A stretch of 64,000 nucleotides of DNA from Brachyhypopomus gauderio (lineage: Eukaryota > Chordata > Actinopteri > Gymnotiformes > Hypopomidae): contig NW_027507046.1 of NCBI RefSeq assembly GCF_052324685.1, positions 124,001-188,000 of the forward strand, given 5' to 3'. Below, piece by piece: positions 32,881 to 44,638 of this stretch. The notes under the pieces are model-generated. The model worked only from the letters and a program-made list of their open reading frames with translations, searched no databases and was not told the DNA's origin. A program made the position numbers and the translations under genes. The first letter of the stretch is position 1; each line of letters starts with the position of its first letter.

Positions 32881-33278
32881 CCTGCGCAGCTACTCTTTAG
32901 AGGTCGCCAAAAAGTAAACACCAATCACAGTGCTTTTCCATGAGCAATTTACACATCTTTTCAAGCCAGATCACATTTTCAGCTACTGTTTCATTTTTCC
33001 ATGGACCTGTCCTTGATTTGCTCAATAACCACGTGAGACAGTACATCATGCTTTTCATTCCTCTTAGCTTCTCAGACAAGCATGCCATGTAGAGGTCAGC
33101 AATGTTGTACTGTTCTGCATGGGTTGACGTCTAAGGTTCTTCTCTATGGCTCATTGTTGTATGCTTTCACACTCAGCTTGTTTGCAGACATACCTTTACA
33201 AAGGGTCTAAAGAAAGAAGATAGAGGAAGTCTGCAGGCAAGCTAAAGAATGAGAATGTACTGTTTAGTCTCCAATGTA

Positions 33279-33351
33279 TGACCCAGATGGGACTCGAACC
33301 CACAATCCTCAGCTCCGAAGGGTGAAGCCTTATCCATTAGGCCACTGGGCC
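33279..33351 (-). tRNA. tRNA-Arg(TCG), unit 47
   Basis: A26U, G30C form; perfect octamer upstream. Confidence 0.7.
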
Positions 33352-33358
33352 ACTTTTG

Positions 33359-33366
33359 ATTTGCAT
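33359..33366. promoter_or_regulatory. Perfect octamer ATTTGCAT upstream of tRNA-Arg, unit 47
   Basis: A C-to-A change turns CTTTGCAT into the OCT-1 octamer, 8-15 bp upstream of the mature 5' end. Most units have the 7-of-8 match. Confidence 0.3.
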
Positions 33367-33519
33367 AGTGCAGACTTTGAAGGTCTTCTCGACTATAGAC
33401 TAGTTTTCAAATATATGCTGAAGCCATGCTTCTTTTGCACATAACCATGTTGGCAAGAGCTCAGCGCATAAGAGCGTGACGTTCGGAGAAAGAAAAGTAC
33501 TCTCTACATTCCTTGTCTG

Positions 33520-33590
33520 TGCGCCAGCCGGGAATCGAACCCGGTTCACAAGAATGGGAATCTTGCATGATACCACTACACCACTGGCAC
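33520..33590 (-). tRNA. tRNA-Gly(CCC), unit 48
   Basis: Consensus. Confidence 0.95.
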
Positions 33591-33988
33591 CCTGCGCAGC
33601 TAAACTTTAGAGGTCGCCAAAAAGTAAACACCAATCACAGTGCTTTTCCATGAGCAATTTACACATCTTTTCAAGCCAGATCACATTTTCAGCTACTGTT
33701 TCATTTTTCCATGGACCTGTCCTTGATTTGCTCAATAACCACGTGAGACAGTACATCATGCTTTTCATTCCTCTTCGCTTCTCAGACAAACATGCCATGT
33801 AGAGGTCAACAATGTTGTACTGTTCTGCATGGGTTGACGTCTAAGGTTCTTCTCTATGGCTCATTGTTGTATGCTTTCACACTCAGCTTGTTTGCAGACT
33901 TACCTTTACAAAGGGTCTAAAGAAAGAAGATAGAGGAAGTCTGCAGGCAAGCCAAAGAATGAGAATGTACTGTTTAGTCTCCAATGTA

Positions 33989-34061
33989 TGACCCAGATGG
34001 GACTCGAACCCACAATCCTCAGCTCCGAAGGCTGATGCCTTATCCATTAGGCCACTGGGCC
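33989..34061 (-). tRNA. tRNA-Arg(TCG), unit 48
   Basis: Consensus; perfect octamer upstream. Confidence 0.95.
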
Positions 34062-34068
34062 ACTTTTG

Positions 34069-34076
34069 ATTTGCAT
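34069..34076. promoter_or_regulatory. Perfect octamer ATTTGCAT, unit 48
   Basis: Same change, beside a consensus tRNA-Arg. Confidence 0.3.
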
Positions 34077-34229
34077 AGTGCAGACTTTGAAGGTCTTCTC
34101 GACTATAGACTAGTTTTCAAATATATGCTGAAGCCATGCTTCTTTTGCACATAACCATGTTGGCAAGAGCTCAGCGCATAAGAGCGTGACGTTCGGAGAA
34201 AGAAAAGTACTCTCTACATTCCTTGTCTG

Positions 34230-34300
34230 TGCGCCAGCCGGGAATCGAACCCGGTTCACAAGAATGGGAATCTTGCATGATACCACTACACCACTGGCAC
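34230..34300 (-). tRNA. tRNA-Gly(CCC), unit 49
   Basis: Consensus. Confidence 0.95.
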
Positions 34301-34698
34301 CCTGCGCAGCTAAACTTTAGAGGTCGCCAAAAAGTAAACACCAATCACAGTGCTTTTCCATGAGCAATTTACACATCTTTTCAAGCCAGATCACATTTTC
34401 AGCTACTGTTTCATTTTTCCATGGACCTGTCCTTGATTTGCTCAATAACCACGTGAGACAGTACATCATGCTTTTCATTCCTCTTCGCTTCTCAGACAAA
34501 CATGCCATGTAGAGGTCAACAATGTTGTACTGTTCTGCATGGGTTGACGTCTAAGGTTCTTCTCTATGGCTCATTGTTGTATGCTTTCACACTCAGCTTG
34601 TTTGCACACTTACCTTTACAAAGGGTCTAAAGAAAGAAGATAGAGGAAGTCTGCAGGCAAGCCAAAGAATGAGAATGTACTGTTTAGTCTCCAATGTA

Positions 34699-34771
34699 TG
34701 ACCCAGATGGGACTCGAACCCACAATCCTCAGCTCCGAAGGCTGATGCCTTATCCATTAGGCCACTGGGCC
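34699..34771 (-). tRNA. tRNA-Arg(TCG), unit 49
   Basis: Consensus. Confidence 0.95.
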
Positions 34772-34939
34772 ACTTTTGCTTTGCATAGTGCAGACTTTGA
34801 AGGTCTTCTCGACTATAGACTAGTTTTCAAATATATGCTGAAGCCATGCTTCTTTGCCACATAACCATGTTGGCAAGAGCTCAGCGCATAAGAGCGTGAC
34901 GTTTGGAGAAAGAAAAGTACTCTCTACATTCCTTGTCTG

Positions 34940-35010
34940 TGCGCCAGCCGGGAATCGAACCCGGTTCACAAGAATGGGAATCTTGCATGATACCACTACA
35001 CCACTGGCAC
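34940..35010 (-). tRNA. tRNA-Gly(CCC), unit 50
   Basis: Consensus; GTTTGGAG in the 3' spacer. Confidence 0.95.
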
Positions 35011-35408
35011 CCTGCGCAGCTAAACTTTAGAGGTCGCCAAAAAGTAAACACCAATCACAGTGCTTTTCCATGAGCAATTTACACATCTTTTCAAGCCAGA
35101 TCACATTTTCAGCTACTGTTTCATTTTTCCATGGACCTGTCCTTGATTTGCTCAATAACCACGTGAGACAGTACATCATGCTTTTCATTCCTCTTCGCTT
35201 CTCAGACAAACATGCCATGTAGAGGTCAACAATGTTGTACTGTTCTGCATGGGTTGACGTCTAAGGTTCTTCTCTATGGCTCATTGTTGTATGCTTTCAC
35301 ACTCAGCTTGTTTGCAGACTTACCTTTACAAAGGGTCTAAAGAAAGAAGATAGAGGAAGTCTGCAGGCAAGCCAAAGAATGAGAATGTACTGTTTAGTCT
35401 CCAATGTA

Positions 35409-35481
35409 TGACCCAGATGGGACTCGAACCCACAATCCTCAGCTCCGAAGGCTGATGCCTTATCCATTAGGCCACTGGGAC
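35409..35481 (-). tRNA. tRNA-Arg(TCG), unit 50
   Basis: G2U faces U71, so the second acceptor pair is lost. Confidence 0.75.
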
Positions 35482-35649
35482 ACTTTTGCTTTGCATAGTG
35501 CAGACTTTGAAGGTCTTCTCGACTATAGACTAGTTTTCAAATATATGCTGAAGCCATGCTTCTTTGCCACATAACCATGTTGGCAAGAGCTCAGCGCATA
35601 AGAGCGTGACGTTCGGAGAAAGAAAAGAACTCTCTACATTCCTTGTCTG

Positions 35650-35720
35650 TGCGCCAGCCGGGAATCAAACCCGGTTCACAAGAATGGGAATCTTGCATGA
35701 TACCACTACACCACTGGCAG
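35650..35720 (-). tRNA. tRNA-Gly(CCC), unit 51
   Basis: Two defects: C56U removes the invariant T-loop C (pairs with G19) and hits the B box core; G1C opens the end of the acceptor stem. Probably a pseudogene, copied intact to unit 57. Confidence 0.5.
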
Positions 35721-36118
35721 CCTGCGCAGCTACTCTTTAGAGGTCGCCAAAAAGTAAACACCAATCACAGTGCTTTTCCATGAGCAATTTACACATCTTT
35801 TCAAGCCAGATCACATTTTCAGCTACTGTTTCATTTTTCCATGGACCTGTCCTTGATTTGCTCAATAACCACGTGAGACAGTACATCATGCTTTTCATTC
35901 CTCTTCGCTTCTCAGACAAACATGCCATGTAGAGGTCAACAATGTTGTACTGTTCTGCATGGGTTGACGTCTAAGGTTCTTCTCTATGGCTCATTGTTGT
36001 ATGCTTTCACACTTAGCTTGTTTGCAGACTTACCTTTACAAAGGGTCTAAAGAAAGAAGATAGAGGAAGTCTGCAGGCAAGTCAAAGAATGAGAATGTAC
36101 TGTTTAGTCTCCAATGTA

Positions 36119-36191
36119 TGACCCAGATGGGACTCGAACCCACAATCCTCAGCTCCGAAGGCTGATGCCTTATCCATTAGGCCACTGGGCC
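36119..36191 (-). tRNA. tRNA-Arg(TCG), unit 51
   Basis: Consensus. Confidence 0.95.
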
Positions 36192-36359
36192 ACTTTTGCT
36201 TTGCATAGTGCAGACTTTGAAGGTCGTCTCGACTATAGACTAGTTTTCAAATATATGCTGAAGCCATGCTTCTTTGCCACATAACCATGTTGGCAAGAGC
36301 TCAGCGCATAAGAGCGTGACGTTCGGAGAAAGAAAAGTACTCTCTACATTCCTTGTCTG

Positions 36360-36430
36360 TGCGCCAGCCGGGAATCGAACCCGGTTCACAAGAATGGGAA
36401 TCTTGCATGATACCACTACACCACTGGCAC
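36360..36430 (-). tRNA. tRNA-Gly(CCC), unit 52
   Basis: Consensus. Confidence 0.95.
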
Positions 36431-36828
36431 CCTGCGCAGCTACACTTTAGAGGTCGCCAAAAAGTAAACACCAATCACAGTGCTTTTCCATGAGCAATTT
36501 ACACATCTTTTCAAGCCAGCTCACATTTTCAGCTACTGTTTCATTTTTCCATGGACCTGTCCTTGATTTGCTCAATAACCACGTGAGACAGTACATCATG
36601 CTTTTCATTCCTCTTCGCTTCTCAGACAAACATGCCATGTAGAGGTCAACAATGTTGTACTGTTCTGCATGGGTTGACGTCTAAGGTTCTTCTCTATGGC
36701 TCATTGTTGTATGCTTTCACACTTAGCTTGTTTGCAGACTTACCTTTACAAAGGGTCTAAAGAAAGAAGATAGAGGAAGTCTGCAGGCAAGCCAAAGAAT
36801 GAGAATGTACTGTTTAGTCTCCAATGTA

Positions 36829-36901
36829 TGACCCAGATGGGACTCGAACCCACAATCCTCAGCTCCGAAGGGTGAAGCCTTATCCATTAGGCCACTGGGC
36901 C
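36829..36901 (-). tRNA. tRNA-Arg(TCG), unit 52
   Basis: A26U, G30C form; perfect octamer upstream. Confidence 0.7.
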
Positions 36902-36908
36902 ACTTTTG

Positions 36909-36916
36909 ATTTGCAT
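36909..36916. promoter_or_regulatory. Perfect octamer ATTTGCAT, unit 52
   Basis: Same change, beside a tRNA-Arg with A26U and G30C. Confidence 0.3.
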
Positions 36917-37069
36917 AGTGCAGACTTTGAAGGTCTTCTCGACTATAGACTAGTTTTCAAATATATGCTGAAGCCATGCTTCTTTTGCACATAACCATGT
37001 TGGCAAGAGCTCAGCGCATAAGAGCGTGACGTTCGGAGAAAGAAAAGTACTCTCTACATTCCTTGTCTG

Positions 37070-37140
37070 TGCGCCAGCCGGGAATCGAACTCGGTTCACA
37101 AGAATGGGAATCTTGCATGATACCACTACACCACTGGCAC
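37070..37140 (-). tRNA. tRNA-Gly(CCC), unit 53
   Basis: G52A faces C62 in the T stem and alters the first B-box base; shared only with unit 55. Confidence 0.75.
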
Positions 37141-37538
37141 CCTGCGCAGCTAAACTTTAGAGGTCGCCAAAAAGTAAACACCAATCACAGTGCTTTTCCA
37201 TGAGCAATTTACACATCTTTTCAAGCCAGATCACATTTTCAGCTACTGTTTCATTTTTCCATGGACCTGTCCTTGATTTGCTCAATAACCACGTGAGACA
37301 GTACATCATGCTTTTCATTCCTCTTCGCTTCTCAGACAAACATGCCATGTAGAGGTCAACAATGTTGTACTGTTCTGCATGGGTTGACGTCTAAGGTTCT
37401 TCTCTATGGCTCATTGTTGTATGCTTTCACACTCAGCTTGTTTGCAGACTTACCTTTACAAAGGGTCTAAAGAAAGAAGATAGAGGAAGTCTGCAGGCAA
37501 GCCAAAGAATGAGAATGTACTGTTTAGTCTCCAATGTA

Positions 37539-37611
37539 TGACCCAGATGGGACTCGAACCCACAATCCTCAGCTCCGAAGGCTGATGCCTTATCCATTAG
37601 GCCACTGGGCC
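37539..37611 (-). tRNA. tRNA-Arg(TCG), unit 53
   Basis: Consensus. Confidence 0.95.
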
Positions 37612-37779
37612 ACTTTTGCTTTGCATAGTGCAGACTTTGAAGGTCTTCTCGACTATAGACTAGTTTTCAAATATATGCTGAAGCCATGCTTCTTTGCCAC
37701 ATAACCATGTTGGCAAGAGCTCAGCGCATAAGAGCGTGACGTTTGGAGAAAGAAAAGTACTCTCTACATTCCTTGTCTG

Positions 37780-37850
37780 TGCGCCAGCCGGGAATCGAAC
37801 CCGGTTCACAAGAATGGGAATCTTGCATGATACCACTACACCACTGGCAC
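37780..37850 (-). tRNA. tRNA-Gly(CCC), unit 54
   Basis: Consensus; GTTTGGAG in the 3' spacer. Confidence 0.95.
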
Positions 37851-38248
37851 CCTGCGCAGCTAAACTTTAGAGGTCGCCAAAAAGTAAACACCAATCACAG
37901 TGCTTTTCCATGAGCAATTTACACATCTTTTCAAGCCAGATCACATTTTCAGCTACTGTTTCATTTTTCCATGGACCTGTCCTTGATTTGCTCAATAACC
38001 ACGTGAGACAGTACATCATGCTTTTCATTCCTCTTCGCTTCTCAGACAAACATGCCATGTAGAGGTCAACAATGTTGTACTGTTCTGCATGGGTTGACGT
38101 CTAAGGTTCTTCTCTATGGCTCATTGTTGTATGCTTTCACACTTAGCTTGTTTGCAGACTTACCTTTACAAAGGGTCTAAAGAAAGAAGATAGAGGAAGT
38201 CTGCAGGCAAGCCAAAGAATGAGAATGTACTGTTTAGTCTCCAATGTA

Positions 38249-38321
38249 TGACCCAGATGGGACTCGAACCCACAATCCTCAGCTCCGAAGGGTGAAGCCT
38301 TATCCATTAGGCCACTGGGCC
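38249..38321 (-). tRNA. tRNA-Arg(TCG), unit 54
   Basis: A26U, G30C form; perfect octamer upstream. Confidence 0.7.
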
Positions 38322-38328
38322 ACTTTTG

Positions 38329-38336
38329 ATTTGCAT
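38329..38336. promoter_or_regulatory. Perfect octamer ATTTGCAT, unit 54
   Basis: Same change, beside a tRNA-Arg with A26U and G30C. Confidence 0.3.
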
Positions 38337-38489
38337 AGTGCAGACTTTGAAGGTCTTCTCGACTATAGACTAGTTTTCAAATATATGCTGAAGCCATGCT
38401 TCTTTTGCACATAACCATGTTGGCAAGAGCTCAGCGCATAAGAGCGTGACGTTCGGAGAAAGAAAAGTACTCTCTACATTCCTTGTCTG

Positions 38490-38560
38490 TGCGCCAGCCG
38501 GGAATCGAACTCGGTTCACAAGAATGGGAATCTTGCATGATACCACTACACCACTGGCAC
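38490..38560 (-). tRNA. tRNA-Gly(CCC), unit 55
   Basis: G52A form, as unit 53. Confidence 0.75.
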
Positions 38561-38958
38561 CCTGCGCAGCTAAACTTTAGAGGTCGCCAAAAAGTAAACA
38601 CCAATCACAGTGCTTTTCCATGAGCAATTTACACATCTTTTCAAGCCAGATCACATTTTCAGCTACTGTTTCATTTTTCCATGGACCTGTCCTTGATTTG
38701 CTCAATAACCACGTGAGACAGTACATCATGCTTTTCATTCCTCTTCGCTTCTCAGACAAACATGCCATGTAGAGGTCAACAATGTTGTACTGTTCTGCAT
38801 GGGTTGACGTCTAAGGTTCTTCTCTATGGCTCATTGTTGTATGCTTTCACACTCAGCTTGTTTGCAGACTTACCTTTACAAAGGGTCTAAAGAAAGAAGA
38901 TAGAGGAAGTCTGCAGGCAAGCCAAAGAATGAGAATGTACTGTTTAGTCTCCAATGTA

Positions 38959-39031
38959 TGACCCAGATGGGACTCGAACCCACAATCCTCAGCTCCGAAG
39001 GCTGATGCCTTATCCATTAGGCCACTGGGCC
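38959..39031 (-). tRNA. tRNA-Arg(TCG), unit 55
   Basis: Consensus. Confidence 0.95.
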
Positions 39032-39199
39032 ACTTTTGCTTTGCATAGTGCAGACTTTGAAGGTCTTCTCGACTATAGACTAGTTTTCAAATATATGCTG
39101 AAGCCATGCTTCTTTGCCACATAACCATGTTGGCAAGAGCTCAGCGCATAAGAGCGTGACGTTTGGAGAAAGAAAAGTACTCTCTACATTCCTTGTCTG

Positions 39200-39270
39200 T
39201 GCGCCAGCCGGGAATCGAACCCGGTTCACAAGAATGGGAATCTTGCATGATACCACTACACCACTGGCAC
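39200..39270 (-). tRNA. tRNA-Gly(CCC), unit 56
   Basis: Consensus; GTTTGGAG in the 3' spacer. Confidence 0.95.
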
Positions 39271-39668
39271 CCTGCGCAGCTAAACTTTAGAGGTCGCCAA
39301 AAAGTAAACACCAATCACAGTGCTTTTCCATGAGCAATTTACACATCTTTTCAAGCCAGATCACATTTTCAGCTACTGTTTCATTTTTCCATGGACCTGT
39401 CCTTGATTTGCTCAATAACCACGTGAGACAGTACATCATGCTTTTCATTCCTCTTCGCTTCTCAGACAAACATGCCATGTAGAGGTCAACAATGTTGTAC
39501 TGTTCTGCATGGGTTGACGTCTAAGGTTCTTCTCTATGGCTCATTGTTGTATGCTTTCACACTCAGCTTGTTTGCAGACTTACCTTTACAAAGGGTCTAA
39601 AGAAAGAAGATAGAGGAAGTCTGCAGGCAAGCCAAAGAATGAGAATGTACTGTTTAGTCTCCAATGTA

Positions 39669-39741
39669 TGACCCAGATGGGACTCGAACCCACAATCCTC
39701 AGCTCCGAAGGCTGATGCCTTATCCATTAGGCCACTGGGAC
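39669..39741 (-). tRNA. tRNA-Arg(TCG), unit 56
   Basis: G2U form, as unit 50. Confidence 0.75.
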
Positions 39742-39909
39742 ACTTTTGCTTTGCATAGTGCAGACTTTGAAGGTCTTCTCGACTATAGACTAGTTTTCAA
39801 ATATATGCTGAAGCCATGCTTCTTTGCCACATAACCATGTTGGCAAGAGCTCAGCGCATAAGAGCGTGACGTTCGGAGAAAGAAAAGAACTCTCTACATT
39901 CCTTGTCTG

Positions 39910-39980
39910 TGCGCCAGCCGGGAATCAAACCCGGTTCACAAGAATGGGAATCTTGCATGATACCACTACACCACTGGCAG
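39910..39980 (-). tRNA. tRNA-Gly(CCC), unit 57
   Basis: C56U plus G1C, as unit 51; probable pseudogene. Confidence 0.5.
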
Positions 39981-40378
39981 CCTGCGCAGCTACTCTTTAG
40001 AGGTCGCCAAAAAGTAAACACCAATCACAGTGCTTTTCCATGAGCAATTTACACATCTTTTCAAGCCAGATCACATTTTCAGCTACTGTTTCATTTTTCC
40101 ATGGACCTGTCCTTGATTTGCTCAATAACCACGTGAGACAGTACATCATGCTTTTCATTCCTCTTCGCTTCTCAGACAAACATGCCATGTAGAGGTCAAC
40201 AATGTTGTACTGTTCTGCATGGGTTGACGTCTAAGGTTCTTCTCTATGGCTCATTGTTGTATGCTTTCACACTTAGCTTGTTTGCAGACTTACCTTTACA
40301 AAGGGTCTAAAGAAAGAAGATAGAGGAAGTCTGCAGGCAAGTCAAAGAATGAGAATGTACTGTTTAGTCTCCAATGTA

Positions 40379-40451
40379 TGACCCAGATGGGACTCGAACC
40401 CACAATCCTCAGCTCCGAAGGCTGATGCCTTATCCATTAGGCCACTGGGCC
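40379..40451 (-). tRNA. tRNA-Arg(TCG), unit 57
   Basis: Consensus. Confidence 0.95.
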
Positions 40452-40619
40452 ACTTTTGCTTTGCATAGTGCAGACTTTGAAGGTCGTCTCGACTATAGAC
40501 TAGTTTTCAAATATATGCTGAAGCCATGCTTCTTTGCCACATAACCATGTTGGCAAGAGCTCAGCGCATAAGAGCGTGACGTTCGGAGAAAGAAAAGTAC
40601 TCTCTACATTCCTTGTCTG

Positions 40620-40690
40620 TGCGCCAGCCGGGAATCGAACCCGGTTCACAAGAATGGGAATCTTGCATGATACCACTACACCACTGGCAC
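40620..40690 (-). tRNA. tRNA-Gly(CCC), unit 58
   Basis: Consensus. Confidence 0.95.
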
Positions 40691-41088
40691 CCTGCGCAGC
40701 TACACTTTAGAGGTCGCCAAAAAGTAAACACCAATCACAGTGCTTTTCCATGAGCAATTTACACATCTTTTCAAGCCAGCTCACATTTTCAGCTACTGTT
40801 TCATTTTTCCATGGACCTGTCCTTGATTTGCTCAATAACCACGTGAGACAGTACATCATGCTTTTCATTCCTCTTCGCTTCTCAGACAAACATGCCATGT
40901 AGAGGTCAACAATGTTGTACTGTTCTGCATGGGTTGACGTCTAAGGTTCTTCTCTATGGCTCATTGTTGTATGCTTTCACACTTAGCTTGTTTGCAGACT
41001 TACCTTTACAAAGGGTCTAAAGAAAGAAGATAGAGGAAGTCTGCAGGCAAGCCAAAGAATGAGAATGTACTGTTTAGTCTCCAATGTA

Positions 41089-41161
41089 TGACCCAGATGG
41101 GACTCGAACCCACAATCCTCAGCTCCGAAGGCTGATGCCTTATCCATTAGGCCACTGGGCC
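41089..41161 (-). tRNA. tRNA-Arg(TCG), unit 58
   Basis: Consensus, although its partner unit 52 has the A26U, G30C form; a sign of a crossover or conversion end here. Confidence 0.95.
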
Positions 41162-41329
41162 ACTTTTGCTTTGCATAGTGCAGACTTTGAAGGTCTTCTC
41201 GACTATAGACTAGTTTTCAAATATATGCTGAAGCCATGCTTCTTTTGCACATAACCATGTTGGCAAGAGCTCAGCGCATAAGAGCGTGACGTTCGGAGAA
41301 AGAAAAGTACTCTCTACATTCCTTGTCTG

Positions 41330-41400
41330 TGCGCCAGCCGGGAATCGAACCCGGTTCACAAGAATGGGAATCTTGCATGATACCACTACACCACTGGCAC
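41330..41400 (-). tRNA. tRNA-Gly(CCC), unit 59
   Basis: Consensus. Confidence 0.95.
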
Positions 41401-41798
41401 CCTGCGCAGCTAAACTTTAGAGGTCGCCAAAAAGTAAACACCAATCACAGTGCTTTTCCATGAGCAATTTACACATCTTTTCAAGCCAGATCACATTTTC
41501 AGCTACTGTTTCATTTTTCCATGGACCTGTCCTTGATTTGCTCAATAACCACGTGAGACAGTACATCATGCTTTTCATTCCTCTTCGCTTCTCAGACAAA
41601 CATGCCATGTAGAGGTCAACAATGTTGTACTGTTCTGCATGGGTTGACGTCTAAGGTTCTTCTCTATGGCTCATTGTTGTATGCTTTCACACTCAGCTTG
41701 TTTGCAGACTTACCTTTACAAAGGGTCTAAAGAAAGAAGATAGAGGAAGTCTGCAGGCAAGCCAAAGAATGAGAATGTACTCTTTAGTCTCCAATGTA

Positions 41799-41871
41799 TG
41801 ACCCAGATGGGACTCGAACCCACAATCCTCAGCTCCGAAGGCTGATGCCTTATCCATTAGGCCACTAGGCC
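41799..41871 (-). tRNA. tRNA-Arg(TCG), unit 59
   Basis: U5-G68 wobble form with ACTCTTT trailer, an A-type end on a B-type unit. Confidence 0.92.
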
Positions 41872-42039
41872 ACTTTTGCTTTGCATAGTGCAGACTTTGA
41901 AGGTCTTCTCGACTATAGACTAGTTTTCAAATATATGCTGAAGCCATGCTTCTTTGCCACATAACCATGTTGGCAAGAGCTCAGCGCATAAGAGCGTGAC
42001 GTTCGGAGAAAGAAAAGTACTCTCTACATTCCTTGTCTG

Positions 42040-42110
42040 TGCGCCAGCCGGGAATCGAACCCGGTTCACAAGAATGGGAATCTTGCATGATACCACTACA
42101 CCACTGGCAC
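42040..42110 (-). tRNA. tRNA-Gly(CCC), unit 60
   Basis: Consensus. Confidence 0.95.
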
Positions 42111-42508
42111 CCTGCGCAGCTAAACTTTAGAGGTCGCCAAAAAGTAAACACCAATCACAGTGCTTTTCCATGAGCAATTTACACATCTTTTCAAGCCAGA
42201 TCACATTTTCAGCTACTGTTTCATTTTTCCATGGACCTGTCCTTGATTTGCTCAATAACCACGTGAGACAGTACATCATGCTTTTCATTCCTCTTCGCTT
42301 CTCAGACAAACATGCCATGTAGAGGTCAACAATGTTGTACTGTTCTGCATGGGTTGACGTCTAAGGTTCTTCTCTATGGCTCATTGTTGTATGCTTTCAC
42401 ACTCAGCTTGTTTGCAGACTTACCTTTACAAAGGGTCTAAAGAAAGAAGATAGAGGAAGTCTGCAGGCAAGCCAAAGAATGAGAATGTACTGTTTAGTCT
42501 CCAATGTA

Positions 42509-42581
42509 TGACCCAGATGGGACTCGAACCCACAATCCTCAGCTCCGAAGGCTGATGCCTTATCCATTAGGCCACTGGGCC
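42509..42581 (-). tRNA. tRNA-Arg(TCG), unit 60
   Basis: Consensus. Confidence 0.95.
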
Positions 42582-42749
42582 ACTTTTGCTTTGCATAGTG
42601 CAGACTTTGAAGGTCTTCTCGACTATAGACTAGTTTTCAAATATATGCTGAAGCCATGCTTCTTTTGCACATAACCATGTTGGCAAGAGCTCAGCGCATA
42701 AGAGCGTGACGTTCGGAGAAAGAAAAGTACTCTCTACATTCCTTGTCTG

Positions 42750-42820
42750 TGCGCCAGCCGGGAATCGAACCCGGTTCACAAGAATGGGAATCTTGCATGA
42801 TACCACTACACCACTGGCAC
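42750..42820 (-). tRNA. tRNA-Gly(CCC), unit 61
   Basis: Consensus. Confidence 0.95.
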
Positions 42821-43218
42821 CCTGCGCAGCTACTCTTTAGAGGTCGCCAAAAAGTAAACACCAATCACAGTGCTTTTCCATGAGCAATTTACACATCTTT
42901 TCAAGCCAGATCACATTTTCAGCTACTGTTTCATTTTTCCATGGACCTGTCCTTGATTTGCTCAATAACCACGTGAGACAGTACATCATGCTTTTCATTC
43001 CTCTTCGCTTCTCAGACAAACATGCCATGTAGAGGTCAACAATGTTGTACTGTTCTGCATGGGTTGACGTCTAAGGTTCTTCTCTATGGCTCATTGTTGT
43101 ATGCTTTCACACTCAGCTTGTTTGCAGACTTAGCTTTACAAAGGGTCTAAAGAAAGAAGACAGAGGAAGTCTGCAGGCAAGCCAAAGAATGAGAATGTAC
43201 TCTTTAGTCTCCAATGTA

Positions 43219-43291
43219 TGACCCAGATGGGACTCGAACCCACAATCCTCAGCTCCGAAGGCTGATGCCTTATCCATTAGGCCACTGGGCC
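43219..43291 (-). tRNA. tRNA-Arg(TCG), unit 61
   Basis: Consensus. Confidence 0.95.
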
Positions 43292-43459
43292 ACTTTTGCT
43301 TTGCATAGTGCAGACTTTGAAGGTCTTCTCGACTATAGACTAGTTTTCAAATATATGCTGAAGCCATGCTTCTTTGCCACATAACCATGTTGGCAAGAGC
43401 TCAGCGCATAAGAGCGTGACGTTCGGAGAAAGAAAAGTACTCTCTACATTCCTTGTCTG

Positions 43460-43530
43460 TGCGCCAGCCGGGAATCGAACCCGGTTCACAAGAATGGGAA
43501 TCTTGCATGATACCACTACACCACTGGCAC
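43460..43530 (-). tRNA. tRNA-Gly(CCC), unit 62
   Basis: Consensus. Confidence 0.95.
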
Positions 43531-43928
43531 CCTGCGCAGCTAAACTTTAGAGGTCGCCAAAAAGTAAACACCAATCACAGTGCTTTTCCATGAGCAATTT
43601 ACACATCTTTTCAAGCCAGATCACATTTTCAGCTACTGTTTCATTTTTCCATGGACCTGTCCTTGATTTGCTCAATAACCACGTGAGACAGTACATCATG
43701 CTTTTCATTCCTCTTCGCTTCTCAGACAAGCATGCCATGTAGAGGTCAACAATGTTGTACTGTTCTGCATGGGTTGACGTCTAAGGTTCTTCTCTATGGC
43801 TCATTGTTGTATGCTTTCACACTCAGCTTGTTTGCAGACTTAGCTTTACAAAGGGTCTAAAGAAAGAAGACAGAGGAAGTCTGCAGGCAAGCCAAAGAAT
43901 GAGAATGTACTCTTTAGTCTCCAATGTA

Positions 43929-44001
43929 TGACCCAGATGGGACTCGAACCCACAATCCTCAGCTCCGAAGGCTGATGCCTTATCCATTAGGCCACTGGGC
44001 C
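43929..44001 (-). tRNA. tRNA-Arg(TCG), unit 62
   Basis: Consensus. Confidence 0.95.
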
Positions 44002-44169
44002 ACTTTTGCTTTGCATAGTGCAGACTTTGAAGGTCTTCTCGACTATAGTCTAGTTTTCAAATATATGCTGAAGCCATGCTTCTTTTGCACATAACCATGT
44101 TGGCAAGAGCTCAGCGCATAAGAGCGTGACGTTCGGAGAAAGAAAAGAACTCTCTACATTCCATGTCTG

Positions 44170-44240
44170 TGCGCCAGCCGGGAATCGAACCCGGTTCACA
44201 AGAATGGGAATCATGCATGATACCACTACACCACTGGCAC
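44170..44240 (-). tRNA. tRNA-Gly(CCC), unit 63
   Basis: A29U-U41 mismatch form. Confidence 0.72.
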
Positions 44241-44638
44241 CCTGCGCAGCTACACTTTAGAGGTCGCCAAAAAGTAAACACCAATCACAGTGCTTTTCCA
44301 TGAGCAATTTACACATCTTTTCAAGCCAGATCACATTTTCAGCTACTGTTTCATTTTTCCATGGACCTGTCCTTGATTTGCTCAATAACCACGTGAGACA
44401 GTACATCATGCTTTTCATTCCTCTTCGCTTCTCAGACAAACATGCCATGTAGAGGACAACAATGTTGTACTGTTCTGCATGGGTTGACGTCTAAGGTTCT
44501 TCTCTATGGCTCATTGTTGTATGCTTTCACAGTCAGCTTGTTTGCAGACTTACCTTTACAAAGGGTCTAAAGAAAGAAGACAGAGGAAGTCTGCAGGCAA
44601 GCCAAAGAATGAGAATGTACTCTTTAGTCTCCAATGTA

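Larger units (their letters stand above)
36919..39758. repeat. Two-unit duplication nested in the six-unit repeat
   Basis: Units 53 and 55 share the private Gly A52 change; units 54 and 56 share GTTTGGAG. The spacing is 1,420 bp. Confidence 0.85.
34789..41178. repeat. Six-unit higher-order repeat, units 50-52 and 56-58
   Basis: Marks 4,260 bp apart: GTTTGGAG with the Arg G2U change (50, 56), the doubly altered Gly gene and GTCAAAG (51, 57), GGTCGTCTC with Ile-to-Ser (52, 58). Confidence 0.88.
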
